The notes beneath the pieces are model-generated. The model was not told the origin of the DNA. It ran no database searches and was given only the letters and a program-made list of their open reading frames with translations. From Flammulina velutipes (Eukaryota; Basidiomycota; Agaricomycetes; Agaricales; Physalacriaceae): a stretch of DNA of 64,000 nucleotides. Positions 1 to 9,559 of this stretch are shown here, piece by piece. Made by a program: the position numbers and the translations under genes. Within the stretch, counting starts at the first letter, position 1. The number at the start of each line of letters is the position of its first letter. The stretch spans positions 3,038,001 to 3,102,000 of the forward strand of contig CM022370.1 of assembly GCA_011800155.1 (NCBI GenBank), in the 5' to 3' direction.

Positions 1-1046
1 TGGTCTTCATGGCCGTTTGCATTATCCTCTGGCACTCGTATGGCAAAGCGTGGATGGAGCATCGCGGACGCCGTAGGTGGCAGCGCGAGCAGAGAGGAGG
101 GGATGGTGGACTAGTCGACCCTTTCCCTCTCGGACAGCCTGTGGCCGGTTATCCTCGTGAATACCTTGATTCCGACGTTCCCCCCTCACCGCGACGCGGA
201 TTCACTTTACCTTCGTTCCCGCGTCCTCGTTTCTTTGACTCCTCGGCTTCAGATACGAAAGCGAATCGGAGTTGGGATAGTTTCTTCGGCGAGAAGCCGT
301 CATTGGAGCCTCGTCAGCGTACCATTAGTGAACCTCGGCGGCTTATGGCTATGGGAAGGAAAGGCAGAGAACAGTTCGTTCCGGATCACACCGAGTCTGA
401 TCTAGACGGTGGTGAGCACGAGCAGAATGAGAAGCGCTCTACTGCGTGGTTTGGGCGTGTCGCCAACCTTCTCAGTCGAAAACAGGATGATCCCACTTCG
501 GAGACTGCCAGCGCAACGTCTGGTTCTTCCCGCGAGCGACTTCGTCCCAACCTTCGTATCTCTGTCGGCCGTGCGTCTTCTGCGCGACCCACCTTTGCCC
601 CTCCCACAGCTGGTGATGCTCCAGCTGTCGACTCAACAGATCGTTCTCATTGGTCATCATCCCCCGTCCAACCGCCTCTTGCTCCCTGGGCCAAAAAAGT
701 TCTATCACCCAAATGGACGACTCCCAACGTTCCTAGCAAATCCAAACCGGCTGCTACGCGAGATGTTCCCACCGATGTGCGCGACTCGGTCTACCAAGAG
801 TCTATGCCAGTCCCTTCCTTCGCACCTCCCCTTCACCACGGTTTTGACAACCGTGGCCCACCGGGACTGCAACCCCTCCGATTCTCCTCCTCGTCCGCGT
901 GGTTGAAGGTAGATCCCCACGCCCCGCGGAAAGACGCTGTCAACCCCTTCGTAACGCCGTTTGACGACGAACATCGGGTGTCGATCCAACAGGCTGACCC
1001 GAGGAGGAGCATGACGACTAATCCGTTTGCTGCTGTTGCAGTATAA
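1..1046 (+). CDS. Tail of a probable single-pass membrane protein, partial at 5' end
   Basis: An open frame enters from the left edge (codons for Val-Phe precede the first Met at 9) and stops at 1044-1046, giving at least 345 residues. The first 20 or so residues are hydrophobic (around ILWHSYGKAW) and are followed at once by a basic stretch (HRGRRRWQ), the usual pattern of a transmembrane helix with a positive cytoplasmic side. The rest is rich in Ser, Pro, Arg and Asp with no recognisable fold, ending NPFAAVAV. I infer a type I or signal-anchored fungal membrane protein with a long disordered cytoplasmic tail; the lumenal part and true start lie outside the window. Function unknown. Confidence 0.6.
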   Translation, partial: VFMAVCIILWHSYGKAWMEHRGRRRWQREQRGGDGGLVDPFPLGQPVAGYPREYLDSDVPPSPRRGFTLPSFPRPRFFDSSASDTKANRSWDSFFGEKPSLEPRQRTISEPRRLMAMGRKGREQFVPDHTESDLDGGEHEQNEKRSTAWFGRVANLLSRKQDDPTSETASATSGSSRERLRPNLRISVGRASSARPTFAPPTAGDAPAVDSTDRSHWSSSPVQPPLAPWAKKVLSPKWTTPNVPSKSKPAATRDVPTDVRDSVYQESMPVPSFAPPLHHGFDNRGPPGLQPLRFSSSSAWLKVDPHAPRKDAVNPFVTPFDDEHRVSIQQADPRRSMTTNPFAAVAV

Positions 1047-1049
1047 CAC

Positions 1050-2090
1050 GACGCACGAATTTACGACTCGGACTGGAATCTGACTATCTTATATGCGTTG
1101 CGCCTTACTCTTAATTATACGGACTTCCAATCATTGTAGTATCACCAGGGGGGAAGGCTGCTTCTTGAGGGTGGAAAACATGTGGAAAAGCGGAGAGATT
1201 GATAAAAATGTTCATATCTTCTCCACTGTGAAACCCAAGTAGATAATTCAAAATTTCTCACCATATTCTCAATTCATTCTTCACGTTGCGAAACTTTCTC
1301 TTCTTCACGAATGCAGAAGATTTTGGGAACATGTTGAGTATTCAATATTTTCCAAATAGATTTCACTGTGAAGCATCCATGAACTATTATGAATGCTTTA
1401 TGGCTTTTCCCCCATGGAAAACATGCGGACAATTCAAAATTCTCAATGCCTTCTACAGGTTGGAATAGGCGTGGAGAATTCAAAAAATTCCACAAGATTT
1501 TCCCTCCTGAACTAGATATGAAAAAGTCAATCTTTTACATCAGTATCGCGTGGTGGAAAAGCGATGTAAGATATATTGTTTTTTACTGATTCTCCATGGT
1601 GAAAAATGAGTGAGATACACTATATTTTCAACGTCTTTTGAATCTCTTCTGTGGCGTCAACTATTTTTTGTTTTCCATCTATTTTTTACGCAGAAATCCT
1701 TTTTCTGGTCCATGGGGTCTCCGGATTTCCGGACATCCATGGCCGGATTTCCGGAAATCCTAAATCCGGATCCGGACAGAAATATGGCAATCTATCCTCT
1801 CAATCCGCGTCAGATGTTCGCTTATTCCGGACCCGAGCTCCAAACCTGAACAAAAGTGCAGCTTCTCACTGATGAATCCGGATCTGCTCGATGTCGGACA
1901 TGCGTCAGACGCTTCCTTTTTCGGGCCCCGGACTCCAAATCCGGACAGATACGACATCTCTATTAAACCCCCAAAAACAACGAAAGAGTGCAGTACAGTA
2001 AGACAACAACGGGGACTGGGACTGGGAGCATGAATGTTCGCACACGATAGATAGATTCATGTATCTATCCTCCCCTCTGCTCCATAACCC
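1050..2090. other. Non-coding, AT-rich stretch with a TCCGGA-rich block
   Basis: No convincing exon. Bases 1170-1700 are AT-rich and repeat loosely related words such as GTGGAAAA, TTCAAAATT and CACTGTGAA, which looks like an old repeat. Bases 1710-1950 hold a dense cluster of TCCGGA/TTCCGGA words (around 1719, 1731, 1754, 1768, 1776, 1888 and 1940) and a 15-bp word (1902-1916) that recurs at 42729-42743. Confidence 0.4.
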
Positions 2091-2095
2091 TGCGT

Positions 2096-3130
2096 CTATG
2101 GAGGGTGAATGCGACAGCGGGGGAAGACTGGTCCGAGCCCGAGGGCATTTTCGTCCCTCGAGGCGGCAGGCGAGGCCGCGTACCCACAATATTCCCCACC
2201 GAACGGGAAAAACGAGGGAGGGTACATATTCCCATTCGAAGACGAATAGGTTGACGAGCCTGACGCTGGCGGATACGACGACTTTTGGGACGATGCGGTG
2301 CGATCGTGCCACTGGCTCGAGTAAGGGTGTTGTCCGTGCCGTGGTGGGAATGATCATAGGGCAACGAATGAGACACGTTCCCATAAGAGGGGTAGTGCGG
2401 ACGACGCTAGTCATTGAGGTAGGGCAGACGATCGGCGGACGAGGATGTGGAGAATGGGTAGTTGGAGATGCGGGGATGCGAACCCTCGAACCCCCGGGTG
2501 AAAGGGCTCGAGACTATCAGCGTGAGGCGAATCGGAGCCGTCAGAAGGAGTCGGCTCTCCGAAAGCGATGTCGTCGCTCGTCAAGTCCGCTGCGTCCGGC
2601 CTGTCCGTTTTACGCTTCTTGCGCGAGTTGTTGGGTCGACGGCGGTAGACATAGTCAGGGTACTTGGAGTTGGAGTTCTCCTTAAGCTGTTTGGCCTGAT
2701 TGAGGTAGAATTGCTTGTCGGACTAGAGGGGGAGTAAGATCGTCGGGCCACTCGATGAGATGGAGTGACGTACAGTAGACATTGAAGTCCATTCTTTGCT
2801 GAGGATTTTGTGTCGCCTGTGCGCATGGACTGGTTCTCTGCCGAGACCTGGGGCGGCGTCGACGAGCGAAGATCATAAAAGCGTTCATAGGACGTTTGGG
2901 CGTGCCGTCAGCATTGAGACTTTGGCGCCGTCATCTAGAATGCAAGTCAGATAATGAACGAAGCAAACACGGCTTAGGCACGTACCGTCCGCGTCCTCGC
3001 TCTTGTTTCAGTTGCAGTAGCCATCGTTGGAACCAGAGGGAGAGCCTTTGTCGTGGCGCCTCTGTGATTTGTACGCGGTGGCATTATCGCCAAATGGAGG
3101 ACGGGCAGTAAATTGGTCGAAGCGATTCAT
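2096..3130 (-). pseudogene. HMG-box transcription factor, broken by several small frameshifts
   Basis: Reading leftwards from an ATG at 3130, the pieces of one sequence-specific HMG-box protein are in order but in different frames: KRPMNAFMIFARRRRP (from about 2900), QVSAENQSMRTGD, KILSKEWTSMS, an intron with GTACGT...CTCTAG (near 2730-2780), then SDKQFYLNQAKQLKEN and KYPDYVYRRRPNNSRKKRK. An intron GTACGTG...TTCTAG also lies upstream (about 2938-2985). The Ser/Tyr/Pro-rich C-terminus continues to a stop at 2096-2098, again after a frame change. Frame is lost by one base before the box (an AA where AAA is expected), by one in the C run after RRRRP, at GD/KILS, and again in the tail. The family binds DNA through the minor groove and often regulates fungal mating or development. 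Either a pseudogene or a gene damaged by homopolymer assembly errors. Confidence 0.65.
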
Positions 3131-3502
3131 GGAGTGGCTGTTAAGACTTTAAAACTGAATTGAAGATGATGGATGAATAGAAACACCCACGAAGCTGTCA
3201 GGTAGAATAGAATGGGAACGGCATGAAGAGCAATGCTCGAGTTTTGTATGGATGGTTAAGATTCAAGCCAGGTTGCCGTACGAGTAACTTGCAGGTTCGT
3301 GAGCCAGGTATTCGCATCTACCAAACCGCGTCCAAATCCGCTGGTTTCGACGAAAAGTTGCATGTCCCTGGGCGGGTGCATGTCAGCCAACGAGCATAGT
3401 CGACGCACCTTTGGGTCCCCACTCCAAGATCGCTCATCATGCATCATGGTCGAGCAGAAAGACGTGTCTGCTTACGTACACACTTTGATTCATATCAACG
3501 AA

Positions 3503-5754
3503 GTATGCCCTCGATATCCAAACAGAAGATGAAACAGAGAAGGATCCACCTCTCAAGTACATGGTTCAGCTGGTACGCGTCGACCTTCGCGTTCTGACGC
3601 GTTTCTGACATTTGGTGGGTAGCAACAAATCGCGAATCGTGAACAGCAGATGCTAGTCATTGACTGGCAGGACGTCGAAATGGTACGTACGCAACGTATA
3701 TCATCCGTGCTACTCTCTCTCAACCCAAATAGATGGACCGCGAACTAGTTACCGCCATCCAATCCAACACGCGTCGCTACGTTTCCCTGTTCAGCCAGGT
3801 TGTAGACACCATCATGCCAAAGTCCACCAAGGACATATCTGAATCCGATGAGGTAATTGACGTGATTTTGCACCAACGGAGGGAACGAAATGCGCAGATC
3901 GAAGGCGTCGACAGGGACAAGGGGTTGTTCCCCGCGCATTTACTACGACGATAGTGTGTCTGCTTGCAGTTTTAGCCTCTGAATGCTAACGACTCAACAG
4001 TAATCTTTACTTCAAACCACTCAAAAACGACGTACGCGGCTCCCAGTTTGGACGCCTCTTGACTGTCCGCGGCATCGTTACGCGTGTATCCGAGGTCAAA
4101 CCCCTGCTCCAAGTTAATGCATATACATGCGACGTTTGTGGCTCGGAGACCTTCCAGGATATCGCCAACAAGACCTTCCAACCTATTGCCGATTGTCAAA
4201 ATCCCAATGAACGCCTGAAAAGTGGTATACATGGTTCATTGCACATGCAGACGCGGGCATGTCGCTCTAGTCCATTTCAAGAAGTTAAGATCCAGGAGAT
4301 GGTGAGTGAATTTCATCCATTCGCTGAAATGTTTGAACTCACAATCCTCCTTAGAGTGACCAAGTACCTGTTGGGCATATCCCTCGCTCAATGAGCATCC
4401 ATCTTCACGGGGAACTTGACCCGGACACTAAGCCTAGGGGATATTGTCGATGTCGGCGGAATTTTCCTCCCCATACCCTACACAGGTTTTCAGGCAATTC
4501 GTGCTGCCCTTCTCATCGACACCTACTTGGAAGCACATCATGTGCACCAGCTCAAGAAACAGTACGCCGACATGGAGCCTACCCCACAGATTGAACGCGA
4601 GATAGCAGAGTTGGTTAGCGACCCCTTGCTTTATAACCGTCTGGCGCAGAGTATCGCACCGGAAATATATGGCCATACGGATGTCAAGAAAGCGTTACTC
4701 TTGCTATTGGTCGGGGGCACGAGTAAGGAGCGGAATGGTATGAAGATTCGGGGCGATCTCAATGTGTGCTTGATGGGCGATCCTGGTGTGTCCAAGTCCC
4801 AGTTACTCAAGTTTATCGCGAAGATTGCTCCTAGAGGTGTTTACACAACGGGCAAGGGATCTTCGGGTGTGTGTCTTACTGCTGCAGTCATGCGGGATCC
4901 AGTGACGGATGAGATGGTTTTGGGTATGTCTTTTCTTATATATCTGTATGTTCTCGCTGACAGTACGTGTGTAGAGGGTGGAGCTCTCGTTCTTGCGGAT
5001 AACGGCATCTGCTGTATAGACGAATTCGACAAGATGGAAGAAGCTGACCGTACGGCTATTCACGAAGTTATGGAACAACAGACAATATCGATCTCCAAGG
5101 CTGGTATATCGACGACGCTAAATGCGCGAACTTCCATCCTCGCAGCTGCGAATCCGCTCTATGGCCGATACAATCCCAAGGTGTCGCCGGTGGAAAACAT
5201 CAACTTGCCTGCGGCTTTGCCACCTCGGTTTGATCTACTGTTCTTGATTCTGGACGAACCGTCGAGAGACGACGACGAGCGGTTGGCGCAGCATGTTACC
5301 TACGTGCACATGCATAACCACCATCCCGAGTTGGAGTATGAACCTGTTGATCCGAAAGTTATGAGGTGAGTTTCTTATTCAACTCTTTGTCTACGTATTG
5401 AATTGAATTCGATGTTCTGTCAGACACTATATCGCCAAAGCACGGGAAGTCCTACCTACTGTCCCTCCCCCAGTCTCGAAGCACATCGTCGAGACATACG
5501 TCCGTCTACGCAAAGCATCCAAAGAATACGAAGCGGAAAACAAATCCCACACCTACACCTCTGCACGTACACTCCTGGGAATCCTCCGACTTGCACAGGC
5601 GCTAGTGCGTTTGAGGCAGAGCGTTGTGGTAAACCACTCAGACGTAGACGAAGCGTTGAGGCTCATGGAGTGCAGCAAAGAGAGTTCTCGATCAATTATA
5701 ATGAGATCGATGAGCGGTTTAGAAAGGGATCTGTACTGGTTCGGACGGAGGTGA
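3503..5754 (+). pseudogene. MCM7: MCM7 replicative helicase subunit, decayed copy
   Basis: Exons at about 3503-3572, 3623-3682, 3733-3953, 4001-4301, 4355-4923, 4975-5366 and 5425-5754 spell an MCM7 protein: an OB/zinc domain (YTCDVCGSETFQ; TVRGIVTRVSEVKP), Walker A ([11 protein letters not shown]), Walker B (CCIDEFDKM), [15 protein letters not shown], and the C-terminal TYTSARTLLGILRLAQAL block. MCM7 is part of the hexameric MCM2-7 DNA helicase. Signs of decay: no exon for the normal N-terminus; one extra base near 4421 puts GEL and [11 protein letters not shown] in different frames; the second pair of zinc cysteines is incomplete (DCQNPNER); the invariant GKGSSGVG reads GKGSSGVC; the arginine-finger motif SRFD reads PRFD; the product ends soon after the DEALRLME block without the usual last ~100 residues. 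Splice sites are well kept, so the copy is not a processed one and an intact MCM7 should exist elsewhere. Confidence 0.75.
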
Positions 5755-6269
5755 CTCTTGGATCCAAAGTATACTCGTTAACATGGATTGACTATCGTAC
5801 AGATACCTCAAGAGGTTTAACACCCCTTGACGTTGAAGCCTCTGTCGACTCTTGACGATGCGCGAACGTCGTGCGAGAACGATTGATGAAGCAGGCGGTA
5901 TATGGGGATCCGATGCGAATAGAAAGCTATAAACACGTCGTTAGCAAAGATTGAATATCTTCCAACACATTTACTCACCTGGAATCCAATGCGAGGCGGC
6001 GAGATAGACGGCTGACAAGTGAAGCTTACACAGACCATCAGTGGTTTGATAGACATAATGAAAGGATCACTCACCCGTTACGCGCATCTTTCCCAAGGCG
6101 GCGATCCAGAACGCGTAGCCCGACGCGAACGATGTCTGATAGACGTTCGGGAAGATCTATTAAAGTGTTAGCGTAGCCTCATAGTACATATACGAAAGCT
6201 TACCTACTTGTCCCAAGACGTCGAGCTGTATGGTAAACACGCAAGGACGTGAAATACAAATCTTAGCTA

Positions 6270-6675
6270 GGATTATCATTAGTATCGGGACCAGGAAAAG
6301 AGTATCTTGAAGTTGTAAGTCTAGTTCGCTGTTGCGTTGTCAGTCGAAAGAGGTTGGCAAAGACAGGAGAAGCCACAAACGTGTTAGCCCGTACTTCTTC
6401 GGGGCGTCAAAGTTGGCATTCGACGGCCAGCGTAGTGCGTTCAAGTAGAGGTACTGTGAGTCTGTTAGACGAGCGAACCTGAACAAGATTAACAACTCAC
6501 TGTCGTTGAAAGTACCATACAAGCCTATGGCAACGACATAGGAACCACCGAGGATAGAAAAAGTTATAAGGGCATCCATGATGGTCGTGAATGGAGAAAA
6601 CGCGTCTAAAATTTCAACACGATCTAAACGTGCAGAAATGGTCGCTGGATAGGTGGTAGCATTGGTATAGTCCAA
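6270..6675 (-). pseudogene. Relic of the N-terminus of an ABHD12/BEM46-like alpha/beta hydrolase
   Basis: The minus strand from 6675 encodes a hydrophobic segment (ALITFSILGGSYVVAIGLYG), a short intron ending CTAACAG, then YLYLNALRWPSNANFDAPKK and YGLT, the conserved lead-in of membrane-anchored alpha/beta hydrolases (usual form: ...FDxPEKYGLAPxKT). After a further intron (GTTTGTGG...CAACAG) the continuation reads TPN-stop-TYNFKI, where Lys is expected at the stop, and then falls into other frames with more stops. The catalytic Ser/Asp/His part is not found downstream; 5880-6200 on the same strand holds only an unidentified fragment (IFPNVYQTSFASGYAFW). Broken and truncated. Confidence 0.5.
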
Positions 6676-6984
6676 AATGTATCTATGTATAGACGACTAA
6701 GCAGACGACTAAGGACCACTAGAGAATTGTCAAATAAACTCTTTGCTCTCTTTCTTTGAAACCATCATATCCACAACATCTCCTAGTGCGTCCGGTACTG
6801 CAGTGATGGAAGAGGTGGGCCAGGGAGACATAGAAAGAGGGCTGGAGAGAGGCAAAAGCAATGTTCATCAGAAGGGTGTCCAGGTGCGCCACAGAAGACT
6901 TTCAATCATTTTCACTCACTCATTCGTGTATTATATACATCCCTTCATCCACATGCACCGTTCTTCCTCCCCCCTTTAAACGAT

Positions 6985-7530
6985 ATACGCCGCCGTTCAT
7001 CGTTCCACCTCGGTGCTCAACGTTCTGCATCGTCGTTCACCGTTTTTGCCATCGTTCAACGATTCGCACCGTTTTTGCCGCCGTTCACCGTTCTCGCCAC
7101 CGATCAACGTTCCCTCTCGCCGTTCAACGATCCGCACCACATTCGAATCCGCCTCATCGTTCAACGATCCGCCTCATCGTTCAACGATCCGCCTCATCGT
7201 TCAACGATCTGCCTCATCGTTCAACGATCTGCCTCATCGTTCAACGTTCCGCCTCATCGTTCAACGTTCCGCCTCATCGTTCAACGTTCCGCGCCGCTGT
7301 TCATCATTCCACCTCGCTGTTCGACGTTCTACACCACCCTTCAACGTTGCGCCTTCGCGGTCGATGTTGTTCACATCCGTTCAACGTTTCGCATCCCTGC
7401 TCAACATTTCCTGCGGCCAACCAACGTTCGTTCTCGCAATTCAATGTTTCTCTCCTTTCCCCCGTTCAACGTTTAACGCTGCCGTTTCACGCATTGCGCC
7501 ACCGTTCGACATTTCGTCCATTTCCAAATT
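6985..7530. repeat. 20-bp minisatellite
   Basis: Seven head-to-tail, nearly identical 20-bp units with consensus GCCTCATCGTTCAACGWTCC start at 7151, 7171, 7191, 7211, 7231, 7251 and 7271. More diverged units with the same GTTCAACG core continue on both sides to about 6985 and 7530. Because 20 is not a multiple of 3, the array is read in all three frames in turn, and all three plus-strand frames stay open for 400-700 bases. Confidence 0.9.
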
Positions 7531-7619
7531 TCGCTTCATCGTTTGCCCCTTTGCGATCTGTTACGCTCATCTTGTAGACACGCCGTTTCTATCTTCGACA
7601 AACATCCAAATACCTGAGG

Positions 7620-8250
7620 GGTAAAGAACCGGGCGCAACCAACAATCGCGCGACGTATATTCTGATCGAAGCGGAGAGGAAGTACAGGGACCACTTCCGG
7701 AAACATTCTGGTGTATATTGGGTCCTCCTGTAAGTATAAAACTATGTCAGTTGCATCTATATTCATCATTCACGATAGAGGTCATTACCACGAATCGCCT
7801 CCTCAACGTCGCAAACATATTGCCAAAAAGAAGTCAGTCCTAGTCCTTTGAGGAAGTTCATTGAATCTCATCCGCGTTTTTACAGAAAAGCGAGTTCTTA
7901 CAAAACTCCCCAAGATGAAACTAAGTAAGTGACTACTATGTAATATATTAGTAGAGAGCTGAGACTTCATTGTCAATAGAAAAGGACACCTCACCATTCG
8001 TGTGTACAGGCCAGACGGAGTATGCATCGGTGCGGTTCATTGGGTAAACGAGCACTGCTCCAAGCCCTTCTTGCATGGCCAAAATTTTTTCCTTGGAGTT
8101 CATTGGAAGCCTCAAAGCATCGCAAACTTCTTTCAGCCTTCGAACAAGAAAGTCATAGAATGTACTTACTTGTAGTTGAATCAAAGATGGGTTGAAGGTG
8201 GATGCCTCTCTGATCGGTGATTCGGTGTATCTATAATCACAGAGTGTCAT
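7620..8250 (-). other. Possible minus-strand gene, unrecognised, exons only
   Basis: Several short open stretches on the minus strand could be exons of one gene. One from an ATG at 8250 (start MTLCDYRYTESP) reaches a GTAAGTAC donor near 8171; others lie at about 7948-8130 and 7620-7769 (ending ...CARFFTPQVFGCLSK). I could not join them with confidence and do not recognise the product. Confidence 0.25.
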
Positions 8251-8381
8251 ATGACTATCGCTAAAGGATCAGATATATCTCTTTGATAATTTCCTTTGAA
8301 ATACCGACATCAAAGAGATTCACCTCTTTCACCGACAACCACCATCTCTTTCATTGTCAACCACCACTAGCCAACCAAATT

Positions 8382-9556
8382 ATGTCAACGCAAGATGCAT
8401 TCGTTAATCAACTGGAACCAGCAGGCTATACATATTCGAGTGCTGCTAATGGTGAGTAAAATACACCCTCTTCGACGTAAATTTTTTTGGGTACTCATTA
8501 TCAATGCCAGAACCCACTCGATCACTCCCGTCTTCGCCGGCCTCAATCGCCAGGCAAGACTTCTCGCAATCCGGCGACCACAACCTACCGCGATACCATC
8601 GACCCCCAGACGCCCCTCCGGTGTATGAAGACGACCAATTCGGTCCAGTCGAGGCAAATGCGGCGCTTATAACCCTCCCGTGCAACTCAAAGGCTCCGGG
8701 ATCGCCAGGCGTTGTCGATAGATGGGTTAGGGAGGAAATCCTTGCCAACGTCTGCCTTGAGCAACGCGAGGTGTGGGACCTGCTCCCGGGCAACAAGGTC
8801 ATAACATATCGATGGCAGCCCACTCTTGTCGCACTGAAAGATTCTTACGAGGCCGAGCTGCTCATCAAGGAAACAATCGAGAGGAGTTTGGGAGTGTCGA
8901 GGGTGAGGGTGTCGATGTCGATGCCGAAAGAGAAAGATTGTACAGATAGTTGGAGCGTCTTCCTCGTCTCCAACATCACCGACACGGTCACCGTCGACCT
9001 CATCGAGCGCGAATATCTGAACACCTCTTTGGGGACGATCTTCATTGTCTCCTACATCGATCAGAGACCTTCCACGTACATGGCAACCATCGACGGCCTG
9101 CATTTCCACGATGTCTCTGCGGTTGCCACCATTCCCGAAGTTCAAAGGTGCCTCGTCGATGGCCTCGCTGCCGACATGGTACTCCGATACATCGCATTCG
9201 TCAGCGTCAACATCGAAGTACCCGACGATTCCCCAGACTGGGTAAAGGCCCAACGTAAACTTGCGAGGCTTTTCGAGGGCCTGAGCGTCGAGGGTACGAT
9301 GGTATATGCGGGAGGACGTCCACGTTCTATCTTCCATGTATACTTGGATGTTCCGACATACGACATGAAGTCTCACGTGTCGTTGCGCAAATATTTCAGG
9401 CGTTACGCCGAGGTTGTTCATCCGACTCTAGGTATTGGGAGATGTGTCGACTGGGAGTGCGGTAATTGCACCAGCTGGAAGCACCCGACCCCTCTGTGCC
9501 CTGTCGCCAGACTTAACACCTTCTTCGTACCACCCGCGTCCTGTGTTAACCATTAG
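8382..9556 (+). CDS. Zinc-knuckle (CCHC) protein, paralog copy 1
   Basis: Two exons, 8382-8451 and 8511-9556, joined by a 59-nt GTGAGT...CCAG intron; the sum is 372 codons (371 aa). The closest relative in the window is the minus-strand gene at 15347-16498; they share blocks such as SLGVSRVRV, DSWSVFLVSN/DTWSVFLVSN, TIFIVSY and a conserved C-terminus. The C-terminus contains C340-x2-C343-x4-H348-x4-C353, the exact spacing of a CCHC zinc knuckle, preceded by CVDWE and followed by PVA. Zinc knuckles bind single-stranded nucleic acid and are typical of retroelement Gag proteins, but the knuckle is also used by host RNA-binding proteins. No protease, reverse transcriptase or integrase lies next to it. 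A third, broken copy lies at 20082-20297. The rest of the protein (about 280 residues of mixed alpha/beta character) is unrecognised. Confidence 0.75.
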
Positions 9557-9559
9557 GTA

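Noticed and set aside
3290..3500. N-terminal exon of MCM7
   Set aside because: All three plus frames were read; none shows the acidic N-terminal domain of MCM7, so the copy was called 5'-truncated.
6861..7624. Three long plus-strand frames of 133-238 aa rich in Arg, Ser, Phe and His
   Set aside because: They are translations of the 20-bp minisatellite in its three frames; no start context, splice pattern or domain supports a gene.
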